The notes under the pieces are model-generated. The model did not search any database. It worked only from the letters and a program-made list of their open reading frames with translations, and had not been told where the DNA came from. Shown here piece after piece: positions 35,121 to 43,228 of a stretch of DNA of 64,000 bases (its first letter is position 1; each line of letters starts with the position of its first letter). A program made the translations under genes and the position numbers. Where the stretch lies: positions 124,001 to 188,000 of the forward strand of contig NZ_LLZG01000411.1 of assembly GCF_001509475.1 (NCBI RefSeq). The letters run 5' to 3'. The DNA comes from Streptomyces regalis. GTDB lineage: Bacteria; Actinomycetota; Actinomycetes; Streptomycetales; Streptomycetaceae.

Positions 35121-36971
35121 ATGAAGGGCTTACCACCCGTGCACCTCCCTCGCCAGCTCGGCGCCCTGCACGACCTCCCCGACACCCCGCAGGCGTACGA
35201 CGCCGTCCTCGCCGACGTCACCGAGCAGGCCCTGGCCCGCCTGACGCCGGAGGGCAACCTCGAACACCCCGACTGCGTCGACGACATCGGCGACACCTCC
35301 CTCGGCATCACCTCCCTGCTGGCGCTCGCCTGGCACCGCACCAAGGATCCACGCCTGCCGGAGGCGGTGCGCCACAGCCTCGCCTTCCATCTGCGCGAGC
35401 GCGTGTACACCGACGACAACCCGGGCTACCCGAACCTGAGGATCCGCAACTCCGCTCTGCCGTACGCCCGTTACACACTGGAGGCGGGCGCGCACCCGAT
35501 CGGCGACTGGCCGAGCACGGTGTGGGCCCTGCTCCAGGCGGTCAACGTCCTCGACATGACGGACGGGCTCGTCGACGACGACCAGCGGGCCGAACTCCTC
35601 CAGGTCGCGCAGGGCTACTGGCGCTGGCTGACCGAGGCGACCTTCTTCAACCCGCAGGAGGCGGGCAACCAGGCCATCGGCTGTGTCGTCGGCGGCCTGA
35701 TGCTGGCCCGCCACCTTCCGTCGGGGGAGGGGGAGACGGTCCGCTCTCGCGCGATCAGCGTGTACGTCGACGAGATCCGCGCCCATCGAGTGCGCGACCG
35801 GGGTGCGCTGCTGCCCCCCGAGCACGGCGGCGCCTACGACAACAACTACGGCCCGATCTCCCTGTCCTTCCTCGCCCAGGCCCACCGGATCAGCGGCGAG
35901 GGCATCTTCGCCGAGGACGGCGACGCGCTCGCCCACTACATCGACGCCCGCCTGACGGACGGCGGCTTCGACAACGGCGGCCCGCGCTACAGCGAGCAGC
36001 ACAGCGGCTTCGAGTCGGTCCTGGGCCTGCGCTACTTCAGTGCCCGGATCGGCTCCGACCTGGGCCGCTACCGGGGCGACACCCGCTGGGGCCGGCACGC
36101 GGTCAAGGCGGACGGCGCAGTCGACGGTCACTTCGCGTGGATGCTGGTCTGGCAGATCCAGGACACCACCCGCTGGCACCGCACACCGTCCACCACGCCC
36201 GCCCGCCACCAACTGCGCGCGGGAACGGTCTCGGTGGCCTTCGACAGCCGTATGACGCCGTCGCTGGTCGAGGCGGCGGGGACGTACTACCTACCGGCAG
36301 CGGTGAACCGGCAGCACGGCTTCGGCCCGGTCGTGGACGGCTTCCTGTTCTGCCGCCCCATGGGCGAGGTCCGCGTCCGGGACGTCCGCGCCGACCGGCT
36401 CACCGCCAAGCTGGTCACCAAGCCGGTCGTCGGCCGCGACCACGTCCTGCGCCACGTGCGGTCCCTGTACGTCACCGATGGCACCAGCCTGTGGACGACG
36501 GTCGCGGTGGAACGGCTCCCCGGAGCGCCGTACCTGCTCGCGGGCCTGCCGTACGCCGCCGACGACGGCGACCGCGTTCGCAGGATCGCGGACGGCGAGG
36601 TCACGTCGGCCGGTGAACTCCGCCTGACGCACCCGCAGTCGGACGGCGTGGACCACTTCGACGCCCGCTCGGACCTGACCCAGGAACAGGCGGCCTTCGC
36701 CCTGGCGGCCGACCCCCGCGGCTACGGCAACCCCGACGAGGGCTGGAGCCACCTGGTCAGCTCGACGGCCCTGGAGGCCGAACCGGCCCCCGGCGCCCCG
36801 GAGGACCTGCATGTCTTCGCCGTACGCTACGGACCGACGGGCCCGTTCGCGCCCACGTTCGCACACGACGGTTCAGGCCTGACGGTCCGCACCGAGGCAT
36901 TCACCGCGGTGATCAGCGAGGCGGCGGGCGATGCCCACGGAGAGCCGGAGCTGACCCTGACGACCTCGTGA
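35121..36971 (+). CDS. second toroid-type protein, unassigned
   Basis: A ~616-residue cytosolic protein without a signal. Helical repeats carry DIGDTSLGITSLLALAW, NPQEAGNQAIGCVVGGLM, GGAYDNNYGPISLSFLAQA and DNGGPRYSEQHSGFES; a beta-rich C-terminus follows. It resembles alpha/alpha-toroid lyases or hydrolases, but I recognise no specific family. It may cooperate with the preceding protein on the same glycan. Start uncertain: the ATG at 35121 is taken; a GTG at 35085 overlaps the previous stop (GTGA). With either, codon TTA at 35130-35132 is present and could tie expression to bldA. Confidence 0.7.
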   Translation: MKGLPPVHLPRQLGALHDLPDTPQAYDAVLADVTEQALARLTPEGNLEHPDCVDDIGDTSLGITSLLALAWHRTKDPRLPEAVRHSLAFHLRERVYTDDNPGYPNLRIRNSALPYARYTLEAGAHPIGDWPSTVWALLQAVNVLDMTDGLVDDDQRAELLQVAQGYWRWLTEATFFNPQEAGNQAIGCVVGGLMLARHLPSGEGETVRSRAISVYVDEIRAHRVRDRGALLPPEHGGAYDNNYGPISLSFLAQAHRISGEGIFAEDGDALAHYIDARLTDGGFDNGGPRYSEQHSGFESVLGLRYFSARIGSDLGRYRGDTRWGRHAVKADGAVDGHFAWMLVWQIQDTTRWHRTPSTTPARHQLRAGTVSVAFDSRMTPSLVEAAGTYYLPAAVNRQHGFGPVVDGFLFCRPMGEVRVRDVRADRLTAKLVTKPVVGRDHVLRHVRSLYVTDGTSLWTTVAVERLPGAPYLLAGLPYAADDGDRVRRIADGEVTSAGELRLTHPQSDGVDHFDARSDLTQEQAAFALAADPRGYGNPDEGWSHLVSSTALEAEPAPGAPEDLHVFAVRYGPTGPFAPTFAHDGSGLTVRTEAFTAVISEAAGDAHGEPELTLTTS

Positions 36972-37677
36972 CCGGCGCCCCCGGCAAGGGCGTCGAGCCG
37001 GCAGCGTCGCGGGCGGCGGACGGCTCCTGGGGGCGGGGGAACGCCGTGCCCGGCACGACCAGGTCCGCCCTGTACCGGGTCGCGGCGACCAGCTCCGCGT
37101 TGCGCTGGTCCGAGCCCAGCACCCACGCCACCGCCTGCTCGTGCGGCTTGCCGAACTCCTCGTGCCGGGCGACGAGCCGCCGGATCCGCTCCAGTTCGTC
37201 GAGCTCGCAGAACCACACCTCGTCCAGCTGCGGCCGCACCCGCGCCCACGCCCCCGTGTCCAGCAGCAGATAGTTGCCCTCGGTCACCACCAGCCGGGCC
37301 GTCGGCTCCACGGGAACCGCCCCCGCGATCGGCTGCTCCAGGACCCGCTCGAAGCCGGGCGCGTACACGGTGTCCTCGCCTGCCTCCTCGTGCAGGCGCC
37401 GCAGCAGCGCCGCGTACCCCGCCGCGTCGAACGTGTCGGGCGCGCCCTTGCGGTCCCGGCGCCCGAGCCGGTCCAGCTCGACGTCCGCGAGGTGGAAGCC
37501 GTCCATCGGCACATGCGCGACCCAGGGCTCCCCGGCACCGTTCAGCTCCCGCACCAGGCGCTCGGCGAGCGTCGTCTTGCCCGCACCGGGGCTGCCCGCG
37601 ATGCCGAGGACGGCACGACGTCCGTCGCGGGGGAGGGACCGGGCACGGGCGAGGAGATCGTCGAAGGTCAGGTCCAC
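36913..37677 (-). CDS. P-loop nucleoside/sugar kinase family protein
   Basis: A 254-residue uridine-kinase-like P-loop protein: GIAGSPGAGKTTLAERL (Walker A), the substrate-side DGFHLADVELDRLGRRDRKG and VTEGNYLLL (Walker B strand). It belongs to the group annotated as nucleoside/nucleotide kinases, some of which phosphorylate fructose or pantothenate. The last ~30 residues are low-complexity. It converges on and overlaps the end of the toroid gene by 59 bases. Confidence 0.85.
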   Translation of the reverse strand: MDLTFDDLLARARSLPRDGRRAVLGIAGSPGAGKTTLAERLVRELNGAGEPWVAHVPMDGFHLADVELDRLGRRDRKGAPDTFDAAGYAALLRRLHEEAGEDTVYAPGFERVLEQPIAGAVPVEPTARLVVTEGNYLLLDTGAWARVRPQLDEVWFCELDELERIRRLVARHEEFGKPHEQAVAWVLGSDQRNAELVAATRYRADLVVPGTAFPRPQEPSAARDAAGSTPLPGAPVTRSSGSAPALRGHRPPPR

Positions 37678-37939
37678 ACAGCAGAGTGTGTCACCCGGTC
37701 GGCGGCGCTTCCCGCCGCACGCGGAGACTCCTGGCGAGGGAGTCGCCTCGCGCAGGCACCCGTCGGGCGAGCGGCGGACGGCCGGTTCGCGTCAGGCACA
37801 TGGCCGAAGATCGCGCTGCACGCCTGTTCGTTACGGGTTAGTTTGTTCGTGTTTTTGGTGTTTCCCCGGCTCCCCGCTGCCCAACTCGCCTGGTTGCGGG
37901 GCTTCAGAAACCCTACGACGCGTAGGGGGAAGGCGGACG
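37678..37939. promoter_or_regulatory. divergent promoter region between kinase and glycosyltransferase
   Basis: No gene is visible in these 262 bases. An AT-rich stretch (about 37826-37865, with TTCGTTAC and GTTAGTTTG) is promoter-like and partly recalls the ROK operator half-site at 28536. CCCTACG (37911-37917) and CGTAGGG (37921-37927) form a short hairpin right before the ribosome-binding site of the gene at 37940. Confidence 0.35.
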
Positions 37940-39445
37940 ATGGCCTACGGCACGAAGCCCATGCTCGTGAGTATGGGGCGGCGCGACGACGCGCTCGTGG
38001 CCGACAGGCCGTGGCAGGCGGGCGGGCGCGGACTGCTCGCGGCGGTGGCGGGCGCCTTCACCCTCGCCCAACTCCTCCTCGTGCGGCCCTCGATGGGCCT
38101 CGGCTGGGACGAGGTGGTGTACGTCAGCCAGGTCGGCACCGGGACACCGGCAGCCTTCTTCAGCGCACCACGCGCGCGTGGCGTCTCGCTGCTGGTGTGG
38201 CCCATCGCCTCCTGGTCGTCGTCCACGACACTGCTACGGGTCTTTCTCGCCGTCCTGTCCGGACTCGGCCTGTATCTCGCCCTGCACGCCTGGCGCGGAC
38301 TGTTCCCGGCCCGCGTCCTGGCCGGCGCGGGCGCCGTCTTCGCCACCCTGTGGGTGACCCTCTTCTACGGCCCGCAGGCCATGCCCAACCTCTGGGTCGC
38401 GTTCGGCGCCCTGCTCTGCGTCGGCTGCTTCCTGCGCGCCCGCGCGGACCGCCTGCACGGCCTCGACCGACGGGCCCTGTGGGGCGTCCTGGCCGGTGCC
38501 GCGCTGATGGCGTGGATGCGGCCCACCGACGCCGTGTGGGTCACGCTGCCGCTGCTCGTCGGCGCGCTGGTGGTACAGCACTGGCGACTTGGGGCCGCCC
38601 TCGTGGCGGGCCTGTCGGCCGGTGGCGTCCAGTGGGTGATCGAGGCGTACCTCAGCTTCGGCGGCCTGCGCGAACGGCTGAACGAGGCCTCCCGTATCCA
38701 GGGCGACCTCGGCTGGAACTTCGCCGTCGACGACCAGCTGCGCAGCCTGGCCGGAAGCGCCCTGTGCCGGCCCTGCAACGGCGAGATGCCCCACCCGGTC
38801 GTCTACGCCTGGTGGTTCGTCCTGCCCCTGCTCGCCGCCTACGGTCTGGCGGTCGCGTTCCGAGGCGTACGCACCACCCGCACCCTGGTCCCGCTGGTCT
38901 GCGCCGCGACGGCCGCCTTCCCCTACCTGTTCCTCATCGGATACGCGGCACCCCGCTTCCTCCTGCCCGCCTACGCACTCCTCGCCATCCCCGTCGCGGA
39001 CGCCCTGCTCCACCTCGTCACCACGCCGTACGGCCGATGGCGCCCGGCCGTCGCCGCGGTGACGGCGCTCGGGCTGGCCGGACATCTGGCCGTGCAGTAC
39101 GTCGTCCTGGACCGCACCGTGGACCGCTCGACCGCCAACCGCCAGGCCTGGGCCCGCTCCGCCGCCGAGCTCCACCGCCTCGGCGTACGCCCGCCCTGTC
39201 TGCTCACCGGGCACGAGGCCATTCCGGTCGGCTACTACACGGGCTGCTCCTCCGGCGCGATCCGCGGCCACAACGCCAACACCACCTTGGCCGACATCCT
39301 GCGGACCTCCCGCAGCATCCCGGTCGCCACCCTCACCACCCCCGGCGGGAAACCGCCCCGGTATGCCCGCGACTGGGAGCTCCACCGCCTCGACGGCCTG
39401 GAAGTCCGCATCGCCCCGGCGCCGGGCGCGGACCGGCCGGCGTGA
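37940..39445 (+). CDS. GT39-like integral membrane glycosyltransferase
   Basis: A 501-residue polytopic protein with about ten helices. The first loop carries LGWDEVVYVSQV, the acidic motif of polyprenyl-phosphate-sugar transferases, and the C-terminal part is an extracellular domain (LLTGHEAIPVGYYTGC). It probably transfers a sugar outside the membrane. The ATG follows GGGGGAAGG. The next gene starts inside its stop codon, so both act together. Confidence 0.75.
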   Translation: MAYGTKPMLVSMGRRDDALVADRPWQAGGRGLLAAVAGAFTLAQLLLVRPSMGLGWDEVVYVSQVGTGTPAAFFSAPRARGVSLLVWPIASWSSSTTLLRVFLAVLSGLGLYLALHAWRGLFPARVLAGAGAVFATLWVTLFYGPQAMPNLWVAFGALLCVGCFLRARADRLHGLDRRALWGVLAGAALMAWMRPTDAVWVTLPLLVGALVVQHWRLGAALVAGLSAGGVQWVIEAYLSFGGLRERLNEASRIQGDLGWNFAVDDQLRSLAGSALCRPCNGEMPHPVVYAWWFVLPLLAAYGLAVAFRGVRTTRTLVPLVCAATAAFPYLFLIGYAAPRFLLPAYALLAIPVADALLHLVTTPYGRWRPAVAAVTALGLAGHLAVQYVVLDRTVDRSTANRQAWARSAAELHRLGVRPPCLLTGHEAIPVGYYTGCSSGAIRGHNANTTLADILRTSRSIPVATLTTPGGKPPRYARDWELHRLDGLEVRIAPAPGADRPA

Positions 39446-40386
39446 CGCCGGAGCAGGTCCTCTCCGCACCCAGGCGAAGACGCGCCTACTGGCACACCGC
39501 CCTCACCCTCGCCGTCCTGGTGGCCGTTGCCTGTCTGGCCCGCCGCCACTGGCCGGTACTGCAGACCGGCGCGGTCCGGCTCGCCGTCGCCGACCCGGGC
39601 TGGCTGCTGGTGGCCGCCACGGCCACCCTGGCGACGTGGCCGTGCGCGGCGCTCGCCCTGCAGGGGGCGATGCCCCGACGACTGCCGCCCGGGCGGCTCG
39701 TGGCGGGGCAGTTCGCCGCCTCGGCCGCCAACCACGTGCTGCCCGCCGGCCTCGGGGCGGGCGCGGTGAACCTGCGCTTCCTCATGCGCTGCGGCCTGCC
39801 GATCGCGGCCGCGGCCACCGCGCTCGCGGTCAAGGGCACGGCCGGCGCGATCGTGCGCGGCGCCCTGATCGCCGTACTCGTCGTGGCCTTCCCCGACTTG
39901 CTGCACATCCCGCCCGTCAGCGGGGAACTACTGGTCGCCGCATGCGCGCTGGCCGCAGTCGCGCTAGCCCTGCTGGTCGGCCCGCTGCGAGCCCGGTGCC
40001 GGTGGGCTCTGGCGACCGTACGGGCGTACATCGCAGCCGTCCACGCACTGCCGGCGAGGGCGGCGGCCCTGTGGGGCGGCTCGCTGGCCTTCGTGACGCT
40101 GCACTGCGCTGTGCTGACCGCCGTCACCCGGGCGGTCGCCCTGCCCCTGGCGCCGGCCCGGGTGGCGCTGTTCTACCTCGCCGCCGGCACCGTGGCCGCC
40201 CTGCTGCCCACACCCGGCGGCCTCGGCTCCTTCGACGCCGCGCTCGCCCTCACGCTCACCGCCGGCGGCGCCCCGGCCACGGCGGCCGCCTCCGCGGTAC
40301 TCGGATACCGCCTGCTGACGGTGTGGCTACCGCTGATTCCGGGGCTGGTGGTGCTCGGAGTGCTCGTTCGGCGCAGGGCACTGTGA
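39442..40386 (+). CDS. lysylphosphatidylglycerol synthase-type transmembrane (flippase-like) protein
   Basis: A 314-residue membrane protein with seven to eight helices, matching the transmembrane half of LPG synthases/UPF0104: QFAASAANHVLPAGLGAGAVNLRFL and LLPTPGGLGSFDAALALTL are the signature loops. No aminoacyl-transfer domain is fused, so it may act as a lipid or glycolipid flippase for the adjacent glycosyltransferase. Its GTG overlaps the preceding TGA (GTGA). Confidence 0.85.
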   Translation: MTPEQVLSAPRRRRAYWHTALTLAVLVAVACLARRHWPVLQTGAVRLAVADPGWLLVAATATLATWPCAALALQGAMPRRLPPGRLVAGQFAASAANHVLPAGLGAGAVNLRFLMRCGLPIAAAATALAVKGTAGAIVRGALIAVLVVAFPDLLHIPPVSGELLVAACALAAVALALLVGPLRARCRWALATVRAYIAAVHALPARAAALWGGSLAFVTLHCAVLTAVTRAVALPLAPARVALFYLAAGTVAALLPTPGGLGSFDAALALTLTAGGAPATAAASAVLGYRLLTVWLPLIPGLVVLGVLVRRRAL

Positions 40387-40473
40387 GCGCCAAAGGCGTT
40401 TCCCGGGCAGCCGGTTCAGGTAGGAGACCGTTGGTCGGCCGGTGGTCGGTTTGCCTGCAGGAGGGGGAGCGCG

Positions 40474-41328
40474 ATGGCGAGCAGTGAGCACGAAGGGCGG
40501 TTGGGGGAGGAGTTCTTCACTCCGGGGACCTCGTCCTTCACCGAGTTCCTGGCGGCCCACCGTCCGGCCCTGCTGCCCACGCGCCGCCCCTTGCCCGACG
40601 GTGTCCGTGCCGCACCGGACCGCTTCCCGCACGGCACCACGGTGCTGGCCCTGACCTACCGCGACGGCGTGCTCCTCGCCGGCGACCGCAGGGCCACCAT
40701 GGGCAACCTCATCGCCCAGCGCGACCTGGAGAAGGTCCACCCCGCGGACGACTACACCGCGGTCGCCTTCGCCGGCACCGTCGGACTCGCGCTGGACATG
40801 GTGAAGCTCTACCAGGTCGAGTTGAAGCACTTCGAGAAGATCGAGGGCATCCCGATGACCCTCAACGCGAAGGCGACCCGGCTCGCCGGCATGATCCGCC
40901 AGAACCTCGGCCAGGCCATGCAGGGCCTCGCCGTCGTCCCGCTCCTCGCCGGTTACGACGTCAAGGCCCCCGAGGGAGCGCGAGGACGCATCTTCGACTT
41001 CGAGGTCACCGGCGGGCCGTACGAGAAGTACGACTTCCACGCCGAGGGCTCCGGATCGCCGTACGCGCGCGGCGCTCTGAAGAAGCTGTACCGCCCGGGG
41101 ATGTCCCGGCGTGAGGCGGTCCTGGCCGCGCTGCACGCGCTGTACGACGCGGCGGACGACGACTCCGCGACCGGAGGGCCGGACATCAACCGCCGGATCT
41201 TCCCCATCATTTCGGTGATCACTGAGGACGGCTTCGAACGGCTACCCGAGTCCGAGACCGAGGAACTGAGCCGCGAGATGGTGGAGCAGCGCCGCAGCCG
41301 CCCGGACGGCCCGAACGCCACCCCCTGA
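40474..41328 (+). CDS. prcB: 20S proteasome subunit beta (isolated copy)
   Basis: A 284-residue proteasome beta subunit. A 54-residue propeptide ends before Thr55 (HG|TTVLAL), which becomes the N-terminal nucleophile; Asp71 and Lys87 correspond to Asp17 and Lys33 of the mature chain, so the site looks functional. The usual neighbours prcA, pup and dop are absent: flippase-like upstream, transporter remnant downstream. It is therefore probably a second, paralogous beta subunit. Whether it assembles with the main alpha ring cannot be seen here. Confidence 0.93.
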   Translation: MASSEHEGRLGEEFFTPGTSSFTEFLAAHRPALLPTRRPLPDGVRAAPDRFPHGTTVLALTYRDGVLLAGDRRATMGNLIAQRDLEKVHPADDYTAVAFAGTVGLALDMVKLYQVELKHFEKIEGIPMTLNAKATRLAGMIRQNLGQAMQGLAVVPLLAGYDVKAPEGARGRIFDFEVTGGPYEKYDFHAEGSGSPYARGALKKLYRPGMSRREAVLAALHALYDAADDDSATGGPDINRRIFPIISVITEDGFERLPESETEELSREMVEQRRSRPDGPNATP

Positions 41329-41480
41329 CGAGCCGAGCTCTTTGCCTTCCATGGCCAAGAACTGCCACGGCCTTTACTGCACATGTTTTGCAAGTGCTGG
41401 AGGATGGCCACAGTCTGTCTCCGAGCCTCCCCGCCACCGCCCCCGCGCAGCGCACGGCCTGGCGCCGCGTCCGTACCTCC

Positions 41481-42205
41481 ATGACGCGGCAGGACTGGAG
41501 CAGGGTCGGCGGCATGGCCGCGTTCGTGCTGGCCCTGCACGTCACCGCGTACACGCTCGGCATGCGGCACGCCTTCGACGCCGACCACATCGCGGCGTGG
41601 TTCTCGCTCGGCCCCTCAAGCGTCGTCCTGGCCCTGCCCCTTCTGCTCTCCCGGCGTGAGGTCCCTGGCCGGACCGCTCCGCGACGACGGCTCCCGCCTC
41701 CACGACATCACCGGCCTGATCGGTACGACGGTCTCCGGGGCCTTCCTCCATCTGATCGCGGCGATCAACCTGGTCGCCCTCGCCGGCATCTGGAAGGTGT
41801 TCCGCCGGATGCGCTCGGGCCGCTACGACGAGGCGGCCCTGGAAGAACAGCAGAACAAGCGCGGTTTCATGAACTGTCGCTCCTGGACACGATCGACGGC
41901 ACGTTCATGAACTTCGCCTACGGCTGGGCGTTCTCCCAACCGGTCCGCAAGGTCTACTACAACCTCACCGTCACCGGCCTGTCCGTCGCGGTCGCCCTGC
42001 TCATCGGCACGGTCGAACTCCTCACCCTCCTCGCGGACCGCCTCGCCCTCCACGGCCCGTTCTGGACCTGGATCACCGGCCTCGACCTCAACGCCGCCGG
42101 CTTCGTCGTCGTGGGCCTGTTCCCCGCGACCTGGATCGTCGCCCTTCTGGTGTGGCGGATCGGCCGGATCGAGATAGAGGTGGACAACCGGTCCGAGCGC
42201 CGAAT
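41481..42205 (+). pseudogene. nickel/cobalt transporter (HoxN/NicT family), decayed
   Basis: The start is intact (ATG 41481) and reaches the family signature RHAFDADHIAA. The following residues jump to WFSLGPSSVV, lacking the IDNTTR part. Near 41650 the frame shifts to SLAGPLRDDGSRLHDITGLIG, then near 41870 (GFMN|ELSLLDTIDG) it shifts back with a block of two to three helices missing. The end (FAYGWAFSQPVRKVYYNLTVTG) is normal. At least three lesions make it non-functional as a nickel importer. Confidence 0.85.
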
Positions 42206-42244
42206 CGCCTTGAGGCCAGGCCGATTCGGCCTGGCCTCAAGGCG
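42206..42244. terminator. perfect 18-base-pair hairpin, bidirectional terminator
   Basis: Arms 42206-42223 and 42227-42244 pair perfectly around a 3-base loop (ATT). It lies between the transporter remnant (plus) and the end of the minus-strand gene, one base from that gene's stop codon. A classic GC-rich bidirectional terminator. Confidence 0.9.
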
Positions 42245-42245
42245 G

Positions 42246-43217
42246 TCACCTGCGCGGAACCATCTCCCCTCGCCACCTCACGAACTGCTTCTCCGGATCG
42301 CCGAGGTACACCCACGGAGCCCGCGTGGCCCGGCGGCCCAGCATCCGGAACAGAGACGTGGCGATGTCGTGGGCGCCTGCGTAACACGCCGCGTGCGTCA
42401 GGTAGTTGAGGTCGCGCAGCTCGCCGGGGACCACACTGTGGTCGGTGCGGCCCGTGATCCAGCGCTCCCAGGTCCGGCGTACGTCACTGACGGCGCCGTC
42501 GTGACTCCAGTGCTGTCCGAGTCCCACGGAGGCATGCTGGCCCTTGGCCGCGTCCAGGGCGTAGCGGAACTCCTCGACCCGGGCGTACTGCACCAGCACC
42601 GGCAGCGCGCAGCCGGGCGGTGCGACCCCGGCCGCGTCGCGGGCGAAGTCGTACATCTGGCCGTGCGTGCCGTGCCAGCGTGAGGAGTAGTAGTGCAGGA
42701 CCTGGAGGTGGCCCTCCACGCTGAAGGGGTCGCGCTGGTGCAACTCGTCCCACCAGCGCCCCAGTTCCTGCCTCCGTACGCCCGCCGGATACAGCCGGGC
42801 GACGGAGATCAGCGAGATCCACGGCGTCGGATCGTCCGGGTACCCCTCGGCGGCCCTGAGGCATGACAGGACCGCGGTGTCGATGCGCTGCTGGTCGATC
42901 GGTACGCCACGGCCCGCGGCGATGGCCAGATGGAACGCCCGGGCCGTCTCCGTCGCAGCCCGCAGCACCAACGCGTCCGCGCTGTGCGGCTCGGCGGCCA
43001 GCCACGACTCCACCGTCGAGCTTCCCGCACAGGCCTGGGCGAGCAGCCGGATCCGGTGGCCGCGCACCAGCCAGTCGGGGCCGGTGACCCGCAACAGCTC
43101 CCGCAGTCCCTGCCAGCGGCCGATGACGATGTCCTGGCGGGCGCAGGTGAGGGGCGCGTCCCCGCAGTCGGGGTCGAAGTCGGGAGTGAAGTCGCGTTTG
43201 GAACTGCCTCGCGCCAT
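42246..43217 (-). CDS. uncharacterised helical protein, partner of APC permease
   Basis: A 323-residue soluble protein, helical throughout, with TPR-like pairs (SWLAAEPHSADALVLRAAT; DELHQRDPFSVEGHLQVLHYY) and conserved Trp residues. It recalls DUF4034-type proteins, but I cannot assign a function. A strong ribosome-binding site (GAGGGAGG) precedes the ATG, 11 bases after the permease stop, so it is the second gene of that operon. Confidence 0.7.
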   Translation of the reverse strand: MARGSSKRDFTPDFDPDCGDAPLTCARQDIVIGRWQGLRELLRVTGPDWLVRGHRIRLLAQACAGSSTVESWLAAEPHSADALVLRAATETARAFHLAIAAGRGVPIDQQRIDTAVLSCLRAAEGYPDDPTPWISLISVARLYPAGVRRQELGRWWDELHQRDPFSVEGHLQVLHYYSSRWHGTHGQMYDFARDAAGVAPPGCALPVLVQYARVEEFRYALDAAKGQHASVGLGQHWSHDGAVSDVRRTWERWITGRTDHSVVPGELRDLNYLTHAACYAGAHDIATSLFRMLGRRATRAPWVYLGDPEKQFVRWRGEMVPRR

Positions 43218-43228
43218 CGGGTCCTCCC

